Positions 1-6,576 of a stretch of DNA of 10,683 nucleotides are shown here, piece by piece (within the stretch, counting starts at the first letter, position 1; each line of letters begins with the position of its first letter). Source of the stretch: Acidobacteriota bacterium (GTDB lineage Bacteria > Acidobacteriota > Aminicenantia > Aminicenantales > Aminicenantaceae); NCBI GenBank assembly GCA_030609975.1, contig JAUWSR010000107.1, positions 1 to 10,683 of the forward strand, in the 5' to 3' direction. The position numbers and the translations under genes were made by a program. The notes beneath the pieces were generated by a model. It did no database searches and had not been told where the DNA came from. It saw only the letters and a list, made by a program, of their open reading frames with translations.

Positions 1-619
1 GCCCCTATATCAAGATGCGATATTGCCCACGGTCGCGTATGTGGGCGGGCCGGGTGAGTTCGCCGACTTCGCTCAGCTGAAGGAGGTGTATGTTGGCTTT
101 GGACTGCCCATGCCTGTCATCTATCCGCGAAAAAGCTTTTCACTTCTGGAAAAAAATGTAGAGAAGTCCTTAGCGACGCATTCCCTCCAGGTTCAGGATG
201 TTTGGAACGGATTGACCTCTCTAAAATGGGAAAAAATCGCCAGGGATGAGATCCCGCAGTCCTTAGAGCAAACACTCAAAAGTGCCGCTTCTCACCTCGA
301 CCGGGATATGGCTGCCATCAAGCAGGAAACATCCGCTTTCGAAAAAACCCTGGGACATGCGGTTGATTCCATCCACCAGAAGATCCGGTTTCAACTTGGT
401 CTTTTAGAAAAAAAAGTGCTGAAGGCTTCGAAGAAGCGCCAGGCGATCGTAAGGCAGCAGTTGCTTAGCCTGGAAAACAATCTCTATCCGGATCGGCACT
501 TACAGGAAAGGGTATTCAATATCACCCCCTTTCTAATGAAGTATGGCTTTGCCTGGCTGGATGAGCTTTATCAGGCGGTCGACCTGACGCATTATGATCA
601 TCAGATTTTCCGAATGTGA
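1..619 (+). CDS. bshC: BshC, bacillithiol biosynthesis cysteine-adding enzyme (C-terminal part, 5' end outside window)
   Basis: BshC is the putative ligase that attaches cysteine to glucosaminyl-malate, the last step of bacillithiol synthesis in the cytoplasm. The reading frame is open from base 2, so the gene begins before the window. About 205 residues of a protein that is usually about 530-540 are present. The visible part opens with the family-typical stretch LPTVAYVGGPGE (from about base 23) followed by LKEVYVGFGLPMPVIYPR. A long charged helical region (about 250-470) fits the C-terminal coiled coil of BshC, and the ending LQERVFNITPFLMKYG is also family-like. The TTG at base 23 falls inside the conserved core and is not a start. 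The stop (617-619) lies just upstream of the bshB1 Shine-Dalgarno sequence, so the genes are probably co-transcribed. The assignment is strong from motifs and from the two following bsh genes. Confidence 0.93.
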   Translation, partial: PLYQDAILPTVAYVGGPGEFADFAQLKEVYVGFGLPMPVIYPRKSFSLLEKNVEKSLATHSLQVQDVWNGLTSLKWEKIARDEIPQSLEQTLKSAASHLDRDMAAIKQETSAFEKTLGHAVDSIHQKIRFQLGLLEKKVLKASKKRQAIVRQQLLSLENNLYPDRHLQERVFNITPFLMKYGFAWLDELYQAVDLTHYDHQIFRM

Positions 620-636
620 AAATGGGAATAAGAAAA

Positions 637-642
637 AAGGAG
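637..642 (+). promoter_or_regulatory. Shine-Dalgarno sequence that decides the bshB1 start
   Basis: AAGGAG at 637-642 lies 6 nt upstream of the GTG at 649. This favours 649 over the in-frame upstream GTG (616) and ATG (622), which have no comparable ribosome binding site and would add about 11 non-conserved residues ahead of the family-typical KLDVIAFGAH beginning. Confidence 0.75.
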
Positions 643-648
643 CATGCT

Positions 649-1332
649 GTGAAGCTCGATGTTATCGCTTTTGGTGCACACGCCGACGATGTGGAGTTAG
701 GCTGCGGGGGAACAATTTTAAAACTAAGGGCCTTAGGCTATAAAACCGGTGTCGTCGCACTGACCCGCGGGGAGATGGCCACACGAGGGACGGCCGAGAT
801 ACGTGCTCAGGAGTTTGCGGCCGCAGCTCAGGTTATGGGCTTAGCTGTGCACAAAATATTGGATATGCCAGATGGCCGAGTGGAGGAAATCTGGGAGAAT
901 AAATTGAAGGTCATCCAGGAGATCCGTGCTTTCCGGCCGCGAATCGTTTTTGCCCCCTATTGGATCGCCCGCCATCCGGATCATGAAAAGGCCTCCCGGA
1001 TCGTACGTGAGGCGGCTTATCTCGCGGGATTGAAAAGGCTGGATACCGACCAAGAGGCCCATCGACCCTTCAAAGTGATCTTCTATCCGACACGATTCGA
1101 ATTCCCACCTTCCTTTATCGTTGACACGACGAATTTTCATGCAAAAAAACTGGCGGCGCTGCAGGCCTACAAGTCCCAATTCGATTCCCTGGAGAGGATC
1201 TCCACCCGGGATAAACAGTATGGAACCTACATTGGAGTTAAATATGGAGAGCCTTTTCTCGTAAGGGAGGCCCTTAAAATTGAGGATCCCGTGGAGTTTT
1301 TCGGCCCGGAATATCTGGAGACCATCCCATGA
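649..1332 (+). CDS. bshB1: BshB1, N-acetylglucosaminyl-malate deacetylase (bacillithiol biosynthesis)
   Basis: This is a zinc-dependent LmbE/PIG-L family deacetylase that removes the acetyl group from GlcNAc-malate to give GlcN-malate, the second step of bacillithiol synthesis. The GTG start at 649 gives 227 residues, the usual BshB1 length. The metal site is visible: H11 and D14 in the N-terminal motif GAHADDVE, and H112 in RHPDH (108-112), with D13 as the expected general base. The motif reads AHADD where most members have AHPDD; the metal-binding and catalytic residues are intact. Family-typical segments also include QAYKSQF (about 172-178) and the C-terminal VKYGEPF. It is followed by bshA with an ATGA overlap (1329-1332). 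A related deacetylase such as BshB2 is possible in principle, but the N-terminus and the operon point to BshB1. Confidence 0.93.
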   Translation: MKLDVIAFGAHADDVELGCGGTILKLRALGYKTGVVALTRGEMATRGTAEIRAQEFAAAAQVMGLAVHKILDMPDGRVEEIWENKLKVIQEIRAFRPRIVFAPYWIARHPDHEKASRIVREAAYLAGLKRLDTDQEAHRPFKVIFYPTRFEFPPSFIVDTTNFHAKKLAALQAYKSQFDSLERISTRDKQYGTYIGVKYGEPFLVREALKIEDPVEFFGPEYLETIP

Positions 1333-2450
1333 AGATAGGCGTCCTCTGCTATCCCACTCACGGTGGCAGCGGGGTTGTGGCTTCGGAATTGGCGATCGGT
1401 ATGGCACAGAGAGGACATGAGGTCCATATCGTGAGCTACACGACACCTTTTCGCCTGCGAGTCTTCCATCAAAACGTATTCATGCACGAAGTGGGGGTCG
1501 CGAATTATCCTCTCTTTAAATATCCCCCGTATGCTTTGGGTTTAGCGACCAAATTGGTTGAGCTGGTTGAAACATATCAGATCGAACTCATCCATGCCCA
1601 TTATGCCATCCCTCATGCGGCCAGTGCCTATCTGGCCAAACAGATCCTGGACAACAAAGGAATTAAAACCGTTACCACGCTGCATGGTACAGACATCACC
1701 CTGGTAGGCGCAGATTTGTCCTTCCACCGCGTCATAAAATTCACCATCGAGAGATCCGACGGTGTCACTGCGGTCTCCCAATATCTGAGGCAACGTACCA
1801 TCGAAGAATTCGATATCCATCGAGAGATCCGCGTTATCTACAATTTTGTCGATGCCGACCGTCCGGAACAAAACCGCAACTCGTGCAACCGTGAGTCTTA
1901 TGCGCCGCAAGGAGAGAAGATCCTAATGCATGCCTCGAATTTTCGGCCGGTCAAAAGACTGGGGGATGTCATTCGTATCTTCGCCCGGGTACAGGAGCTT
2001 ATCCCCGCCAAGCTCATCTTGGTCGGCGATGGGCCGGAGCGGTTGTATGTGCAGCAGTTGGTCAAGGAGATGAAACTCAGCGATTCCGTGTATTTTTTGG
2101 GGGAGCAGGATCATCTAGAGCCGTTGTTCTTCTGTGCCGATCTGTTTCTTCTCCCCAGCGAACAGGAGAGCTTCGGCTTGACCGCACTTGAGGCGATGAA
2201 CTGCGGTGTGCCGGTGATCGCGACAGAAACCGGGGGCCTTCCGGAGGTTATAGAGCATGGGAGGACGGGATATCTTTTCCCGATTGGGGAGACCAAAAAA
2301 ATGGCGGAGACGGCGACCTTGCTTCTCAGCGATTTAGATAAACACGAGCTTTTTAAAAAGCAAGCTCGAGAACATGCCGTCCATACCTTCAATGCAGATC
2401 AGATTATCCCACAGTACGAGGCCTTTTATGAGGAAGTGTTGCAGAGATAG
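1329..2450 (+). CDS. bshA: BshA, N-acetyl-alpha-D-glucosaminyl L-malate synthase
   Basis: This retaining GT4-family glycosyltransferase joins UDP-GlcNAc to L-malate, the first committed step of bacillithiol synthesis. It has 373 residues, a normal length. The N-terminal Rossmann domain begins MKIGVLCYPTHGGSG, with the glycine-rich donor loop at 12-15. HAHYAIPHAA (89-98) and TLHGTDITLVG (117-127) are BshA hallmarks for the acceptor side. The C-terminal domain carries NFRPVKR (204-210) and the EX7E motif (E280 and E288 in QESFGLTALEAM), which binds the UDP-sugar. The ATG at 1329 overlaps the bshB1 stop by 4 nt and has GGAG 8 nt upstream. The first enzyme of the pathway is therefore the last bsh gene of the operon. 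The only realistic alternative is another GT4 transferase, which the two flanking bsh genes make unlikely. Confidence 0.95.
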   Translation: MKIGVLCYPTHGGSGVVASELAIGMAQRGHEVHIVSYTTPFRLRVFHQNVFMHEVGVANYPLFKYPPYALGLATKLVELVETYQIELIHAHYAIPHAASAYLAKQILDNKGIKTVTTLHGTDITLVGADLSFHRVIKFTIERSDGVTAVSQYLRQRTIEEFDIHREIRVIYNFVDADRPEQNRNSCNRESYAPQGEKILMHASNFRPVKRLGDVIRIFARVQELIPAKLILVGDGPERLYVQQLVKEMKLSDSVYFLGEQDHLEPLFFCADLFLLPSEQESFGLTALEAMNCGVPVIATETGGLPEVIEHGRTGYLFPIGETKKMAETATLLLSDLDKHELFKKQAREHAVHTFNADQIIPQYEAFYEEVLQR

Positions 2451-2453
2451 CCT

Positions 2454-4160
2454 ATGAGCAATATCGACTGGATCGTAATGAGCGCCTTCCTCCTCTTTGT
2501 GGCCGCCTTTGGAGTCTGGAACTCCCGGGGCAAAAAAGATCTCAATGGATTTATTCTGGCCAATAAATCCACGCCCTGGTACACGATCACGCTCTCCATT
2601 ATGGCTACCCAAGCCAGCGCCATAACCTTCCTCTCCACTCCCGGCCAAGCCTATGTGGATGGCATGCGTTTTGTCCAGTTTTATTTAGGCCTTCCCATCG
2701 CTATGGTCATCCTTTCGGTCACGGCCGTTCCCATCTTTCATCGCTTGAAGGTGTACACGGCCTATGAATTCTTAGAGCAGCGTTTTGATGTCAAGAACCG
2801 CACGCTCGGGAGCATCCTTTTCCTGATCCAACGAGGTTTGGCCTGTGGTTTCACGATCTTTGCGCCCTCGTTGATCATTTCCGTTCTTCTGGGCTGGGAT
2901 ATCCGCTTCACGATATTTTTAATAGGCGGAATCGTCATTATCTACACCACGACAGGAGGGACGGATGCTGTCAACAAGACCCATCTCTTACAGATGGGCA
3001 TTATTACCGTGGGCATGGGGGCTGCCTTTTTTATGATCTTCCGTCTTTTACCCTCAGATATATCCATTTTGGATGCCACGCATGTGGCCGGCAAAATGGG
3101 GAAACTGAATGTCATCAATTTTGTTTTCGATTGGAAGGACCGCTACAACATCTGGTCGGGCCTCATCGGAGGTACTTTTCTGGCTCTCTCCTATTTTGGT
3201 ACGGATCAATCCCAGGTGCAGCGTTACCTTTCCGGCCGCTCCATTGCACAAAGTCGTTTTGGACTGTTGGCGAATGGCGTCCTAAAGATCCCCATGCAAT
3301 TCGGCATTCTTTTCACCGGGGCCATGATCTTTGTCTTCTATCAATTCGTAACGCCTCCCCTGTTTTTCAATTCCGTTGAGACGGCAAATGTCAAAAACAG
3401 CGGTTATTCACAGTCCTATCAGCAGTTGGAATCTCAGTATGAGCAGCTCCACCAGGAAAAACAGGTACACATTCGGGATATGCTGTCGGCATTGGAAAGC
3501 GGTGAGGATGGGGATGTGGATCATGCCCTGCAAAAAATGCGTCGGTCACGATCACAGGAGTTGGATATTCGAGAAGAAGCGGCCTCCCTTATCCAATTAT
3601 CCAATCCCGAAGCCGACACCAATGATGTCAATTATATCTTCCTGAGTTTTGTCATCAACTATTTGCCGGTGGGGCTGATCGGACTGATCCTGGCAGCTAT
3701 CCTCTCCGCCTCGATGTCTTCCACAGCTGCTGAATTAAATGCTCTGGCTTCAGTGTCGGTTATTGACATCTACAAACGCGTGTTTAAGCAAAATGCCTCG
3801 GACCGCCACTATTTGCTCGCCTCAAAAATCGCAACCGTCTTTTGGGGGATTTATGCCATCAATTTTGCCCTCTTTGCCAACAGCCTTGGCTCATTGATCG
3901 AAGCCGTCAATATTCTCGGGTCGCTTTTTTACGGAGCCATACTGGGTATTTTTTTGGTCGCCTTTTACTTTAAAAAAATTGGCGGGAATGCTACTTTTAT
4001 TGCCGCCATTTGTGCCGAGTTGGTGGTCCTGTCCTGTCACTTTTTCAGCGAGATCCCCTACTTGTGGTTCAATGTGATCGGATGTGTCGTGCTCATAGTG
4101 CTGGCACTTCTATTGAATCCTTTTTTTACACCTAGCCAACCTCACTTGAGGAAGGTCTAG
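2454..4160 (+). CDS. Sodium:solute symporter (SSS family) with a long extracytoplasmic loop; substrate unknown
   Basis: This is an inner-membrane Na+-coupled transporter with the LeuT fold, 568 residues. Many hydrophobic segments are visible, starting at about 6-22. Landmarks are LSIMATQASAITFLSTPG (47-64, first core helix), YTTTGGTDAV (164-173), FGTDQSQVQRYLSGRS (248-263, the SSS substrate-helix signature) and SASMSSTAAELNA (418-430). The last matches the helix that supplies Ser/Thr ligands of the Na2 site in vSGLT, and VIDIYKR follows it as usual. Residues about 307-393 form a hydrophilic Gln/Glu/Lys/Arg-rich stretch that looks coiled-coil. By comparison with vSGLT it sits in the extracellular lid loop and is some 60 residues longer than there. 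The gene starts 3 nt after the bshA stop with only a weak ribosome binding site, suggesting co-transcription and coupled translation. The substrate cannot be read from sequence; sugars, amino acids and carboxylates are all known in the family. Confidence 0.9.
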   Translation: MSNIDWIVMSAFLLFVAAFGVWNSRGKKDLNGFILANKSTPWYTITLSIMATQASAITFLSTPGQAYVDGMRFVQFYLGLPIAMVILSVTAVPIFHRLKVYTAYEFLEQRFDVKNRTLGSILFLIQRGLACGFTIFAPSLIISVLLGWDIRFTIFLIGGIVIIYTTTGGTDAVNKTHLLQMGIITVGMGAAFFMIFRLLPSDISILDATHVAGKMGKLNVINFVFDWKDRYNIWSGLIGGTFLALSYFGTDQSQVQRYLSGRSIAQSRFGLLANGVLKIPMQFGILFTGAMIFVFYQFVTPPLFFNSVETANVKNSGYSQSYQQLESQYEQLHQEKQVHIRDMLSALESGEDGDVDHALQKMRRSRSQELDIREEAASLIQLSNPEADTNDVNYIFLSFVINYLPVGLIGLILAAILSASMSSTAAELNALASVSVIDIYKRVFKQNASDRHYLLASKIATVFWGIYAINFALFANSLGSLIEAVNILGSLFYGAILGIFLVAFYFKKIGGNATFIAAICAELVVLSCHFFSEIPYLWFNVIGCVVLIVLALLLNPFFTPSQPHLRKV

Positions 4161-4252
4161 GGTGGACAAGAACCAAAATTTTCAGACTCTCAATTAAGGT
4201 TAAAGATAACATCGACATTGGGATAGTCTAGGTTAAAGGCAGCCGGACTTTT
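4161..4252. other. Convergent spacer between the symporter and NamZ genes
   Basis: This 92-nt gap lies between two genes ending toward each other. I see no GC-rich stem followed by a T-run on either strand, so no intrinsic terminator is called. The only structure noticed is a direct repeat of GGTTAAAG (4198-4205 and 4231-4238), 33 nt apart, which may be chance. Confidence 0.5.
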
Positions 4253-5506
4253 TCAGTAAAGAAGATAGGGTCTCCGTTGTCGGCGAAAAAGTATCTCATC
4301 CTTGTGCATGTTTTCCAGCAGTTGGGAATAGCTGATATCTCCGCGGAGATAATGTGCCAGTTCACCGGTACCGAACATCAAGCTAAGGCTTTGGGATTCC
4401 TGGTAGATCTTATCCGGATAGAGTTTCTTGAGAGTGTCGATGAGAGCCAACGCAAAATGTACGGCGTGAAACTGACCGCCCTCGGTGATGTGGATGCGCA
4501 GGCCTCGGCACCGTCGGTCCTTGTATGGGGGAGAGGAGGTTTTTCCAGGAATGGCATGTGGCGTGTACTCCACGATCTCCAGCTTGATACCCTGCAGTGC
4601 TTCAGCAGGAAGAGATTGCAGAACCTTCAGTGGGGTCATCCAAGGGGAGCCGAAGATCAGGAAGGGCTCCTGAGTTCCCAAACCCTGATTGAGGATGATC
4701 CCGCCTAAAAGCCCGGTGCCCGCGTAGACAAGAGCGCTCTGTGCAGTCGGGATGTTGGGAGAGGTGGGGATCCAGGGCAATCCGGTATCCTCCCAGACCA
4801 GATGTCGCTGCCAGCCTGTCATCTTTACCACATGGAGGTCTGCTTCAGTCGGCACCCATCCCTCGCCCTTCATCATTTGGGCCAATTCTCCGGCGGTCAG
4901 TCCATAACGGATCGGAATGGGCAGAGCTCCGATATAGGACTCGAATTCAGCCTGCAGGATGGGCCCCTCGATAATATTCCCTCCTGCGGGGTTGGGCCGG
5001 TCGAGGACATACACAGGGAGCCCGGCCGGGGCTGCGGCCTCCAGCACGTATTTCAGGGTGGTGATATAGGTATAGAATCGTGTGCCTACATCCTGTATGT
5101 CATACACAAAGGCGTCGATCTCCCGCATCTGTTCCGTTGTGGGTCTGCGAGTATTGCCATAGAGGCTGAAAACCTTAATGCTGTTCCAGCGGTCATCCGC
5201 GATGTTCGCTCCCCCCTCTCGTATGCCCTTGAAGCCGTGCTCCGGAGAAAAGATGGCCCGCACCCTGATTCCCTTCTGAAGCAGGGCCTCAGCCAGAGGG
5301 GTGCCATCTGGAAGCACGGCTGTGTGGTTGATCACCAGTCCCAATCTCTTATCCTTGAGTTCCTCAGGAAAATTGTCCACGAAAACTTGGTCACCGGGGA
5401 TGACCTGGCTTTTAGAAAAAGTGACTGAACAGAGTCCTGAGACGAAGATCAAGAGCGAAAATATTCTCAGGCATATTATGGCTGGTGTGTGCTTGCGATG
5501 TGACAT
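4253..5506 (-). CDS. namZ: NamZ-type exo-beta-N-acetylmuramidase (DUF1343, GH171), secreted
   Basis: DUF1343 proteins were shown to be exo-lytic glycosidases that release MurNAc from the non-reducing end of peptidoglycan fragments (B. subtilis NamZ, family GH171). This protein has 417 residues. It begins with a basic, hydrophobic signal peptide (about 1-33, hydrophobic core 10-30). The preceding residues do not form a good lipobox around C26, so export without lipidation is more likely. Family landmarks follow in order: GLVINHTAV (56-64), SPEHGFKG (87-94) with conserved E89, DIQDVGTRFYTY (136-147), VLDRPNP (167-173), PIRYGLTAGELA (198-209), SPNIPT (249-254) and the typical C-terminal PYLLY. 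One usually conserved motif, which I recall as SEGRGTxxPF, reads NQGLGTQEPF (273-282) here. The gene lies 24 nt downstream of the dCMP deaminase. An ATG at 5506 is used; the nearest AGGA is rather far upstream (about 12 nt). Confidence 0.9.
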   Translation of the reverse strand: MSHRKHTPAIICLRIFSLLIFVSGLCSVTFSKSQVIPGDQVFVDNFPEELKDKRLGLVINHTAVLPDGTPLAEALLQKGIRVRAIFSPEHGFKGIREGGANIADDRWNSIKVFSLYGNTRRPTTEQMREIDAFVYDIQDVGTRFYTYITTLKYVLEAAAPAGLPVYVLDRPNPAGGNIIEGPILQAEFESYIGALPIPIRYGLTAGELAQMMKGEGWVPTEADLHVVKMTGWQRHLVWEDTGLPWIPTSPNIPTAQSALVYAGTGLLGGIILNQGLGTQEPFLIFGSPWMTPLKVLQSLPAEALQGIKLEIVEYTPHAIPGKTSSPPYKDRRCRGLRIHITEGGQFHAVHFALALIDTLKKLYPDKIYQESQSLSLMFGTGELAHYLRGDISYSQLLENMHKDEILFRRQRRPYLLY

Positions 5507-5530
5507 GCGGGGGATATTTTCCTGAAATAT

Positions 5531-6040
5531 TTATCCGTACTGATGCGTGTCGTCGATGATGTCGTTTTCCTGCCAGTCTTTTGCCCACTGGCTTACTCGG
5601 AATATCTTCATCTTTCCATCCGATGTGGAACATATGATGCGACCCAGGCCACAGTTGAGGAGCATCTTTTTGCAGATAAAACATGGGAAGGCGTTGATGG
5701 GTTCGGGCTTGCCATGGATCGTGCCGTAGATATACATGTCTCCTCCCATGAGGCTGACTCCCGCTCGTGCTGCGTTGATGATGGCGTTTTGTTCGGCGTG
5801 AACACTGCGGCAGAGTTCGTAGCGCTGTCCATGGGGGATGTCTAATTTGTCACGGAGACATTCTCCATGTTCAAAGCTGTCGCGGGTCTTGCGTGGGGCT
5901 CCCACATAGCCTGTCGATATGATCTGATCATCTCGGATGATGATAGCGCCTATGGATCGGCGAAAACAGGTGCTGCGGCGTGCCACTTCTTTGGCGATAC
6001 CCAGATAATATTCGTGTTTGCTGATGCGGTCCGAACTCAT
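5531..6040 (-). CDS. Deoxycytidylate (dCMP) deaminase, ComEB-like
   Basis: This cytoplasmic zinc enzyme converts dCMP to dUMP, feeding dTMP synthesis. It has 169 residues. The catalytic motifs are complete: HAEQNAI (H81 metal ligand, E83 proton shuttle) and PCFICKK (119-125, ligands C120 and C123). Further dCMP-deaminase features are RRSTCFRRSIGAIII (21-35), STGYVGAPR (42-50) and CLRDKLDIPHGQRYELCRS (61-79), the Cys-containing segment before HAE found in ComEB-type enzymes. The gene overlaps the upstream kinase by 4 nt (ATGA at 6037-6040) and has a strong GGAGG 7 nt before its ATG, so it can also be translated efficiently on its own. dCMP rather than cytidine or tRNA as substrate is inferred from the TGYxGAPR and ELCR context. 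The adjacent kinase-like gene recalls fused kinase-deaminase proteins. Confidence 0.9.
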   Translation of the reverse strand: MSSDRISKHEYYLGIAKEVARRSTCFRRSIGAIIIRDDQIISTGYVGAPRKTRDSFEHGECLRDKLDIPHGQRYELCRSVHAEQNAIINAARAGVSLMGGDMYIYGTIHGKPEPINAFPCFICKKMLLNCGLGRIICSTSDGKMKIFRVSQWAKDWQENDIIDDTHQYG

Positions 6041-6576
6041 AAGAAAGCCTCCAGTTTTTTTTGAAGATCATCCAGGGTCCCATCGTTTATCACTGTAAAA
6101 TCTGCCATCTGCATACAGGTCTTCAGCTGCTGAGCCGTGGCTTGATCCGTCATCTCTTCGGATTCTTTGTGTATAAATGCCCGCAGGGAAGCGGCGGATT
6201 CATTGCGTCCCCGTTTTTGAGCCCGTTCGTAACGAATCTCCACTGGGGCGTCCAGCGCTAACAGAACAAAATTTGGGTGACTCCGCAGGTGTTGGATCTC
6301 ATGCGGATTGCGGATGCTGTCGATGACGGAATCGTCTTTGACACGTTCCAGTATCCTGCGGGCCAGGATGTCAGGGCCGAAATTCTCCCGCAGGCTGTTT
6401 CCGGTTTTTATGAGGTTATCGCGTGTGATCTCTATTTGCTTTTGCTGGAGCTCTTCCCGGATCAGGTCGGATAAGGAAAAATAGACATAGCCGTGCTCGA
6501 TAAAAAAGGCGGCGGCTTCGCCTTTGCCGGCGGCATTGGTGCCGGTGAGTCCGATAAGCTTTATTTCCGTGTTCAT
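6037..6576 (-). CDS. P-loop nucleotide kinase-like protein (UPF0200 / adenylate-kinase-like)
   Basis: This 179-residue single-domain P-loop protein has an unknown substrate. The Walker A loop is GTNAAGKG (12-19), ending GKGE rather than GK[ST], as in adenylate kinases and UPF0200 proteins. SLSDLIREEL (34-43) resembles the acceptor-nucleotide region of such kinases. TGNSLRENFGPDILARRI (58-75), VIDSIRNPHEIQHLR (84-98), LALDAPVEIRYERAQKRGR (106-124) and a final ADFTVINDGTLDDL (158-171) follow the UPF0200 layout segment by segment. The ATG overlaps the ALDH stop by one base (TAATG), and the 3' end overlaps the deaminase start by 4 nt. Tight coupling to a dCMP deaminase suggests a role in deoxynucleotide metabolism or in controlling the deaminase (inference). 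Dephospho-CoA kinase is the likeliest wrong label an automatic pipeline would give it. Confidence 0.8.
   Translation of the reverse strand: MNTEIKLIGLTGTNAAGKGEAAAFFIEHGYVYFSLSDLIREELQQKQIEITRDNLIKTGNSLRENFGPDILARRILERVKDDSVIDSIRNPHEIQHLRSHPNFVLLALDAPVEIRYERAQKRGRNESAASLRAFIHKESEEMTDQATAQQLKTCMQMADFTVINDGTLDDLQKKLEAFL

Noticed and set aside
841..1446. 201-residue open frame on the minus strand opposite bshB1 and the start of bshA
   Set aside because: It is antisense to two confidently assigned genes, has no recognisable motif, and its composition looks like the reverse reading of coding sequence.
4198..4238. Direct repeat GGTTAAAG, two copies 33 nt apart, as a regulatory site
   Set aside because: It lies in a convergent 3' spacer where no promoter is expected, and two 8-nt copies are too little evidence.
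4802..5428. 208-residue open frame on the plus strand inside namZ
   Set aside because: It lies wholly antisense to a gene with clear family motifs; no domain, signal or ribosome binding site supports it.
5400..5440. Lipoprotein signal (lipobox) in NamZ around Cys26
   Set aside because: The residues before the Cys are SGL, with Leu at -1 where Gly, Ala or Ser is needed, so lipidation is unlikely.
6037..6576. Dephospho-CoA kinase (coaE) for the small P-loop protein
   Set aside because: The P-loop is GKGE-type, and the LALDAPVEIRYERAQKRGR and VINDG segments follow the UPF0200 layout; coaE-specific features are not seen.
5531..6576. A bona fide DcdV/AvcD-type anti-phage system
   Set aside because: The two domains are separate genes inside a metabolic-looking operon, with no inhibitory RNA or defence neighbours; only the architectural parallel is kept as a finding.
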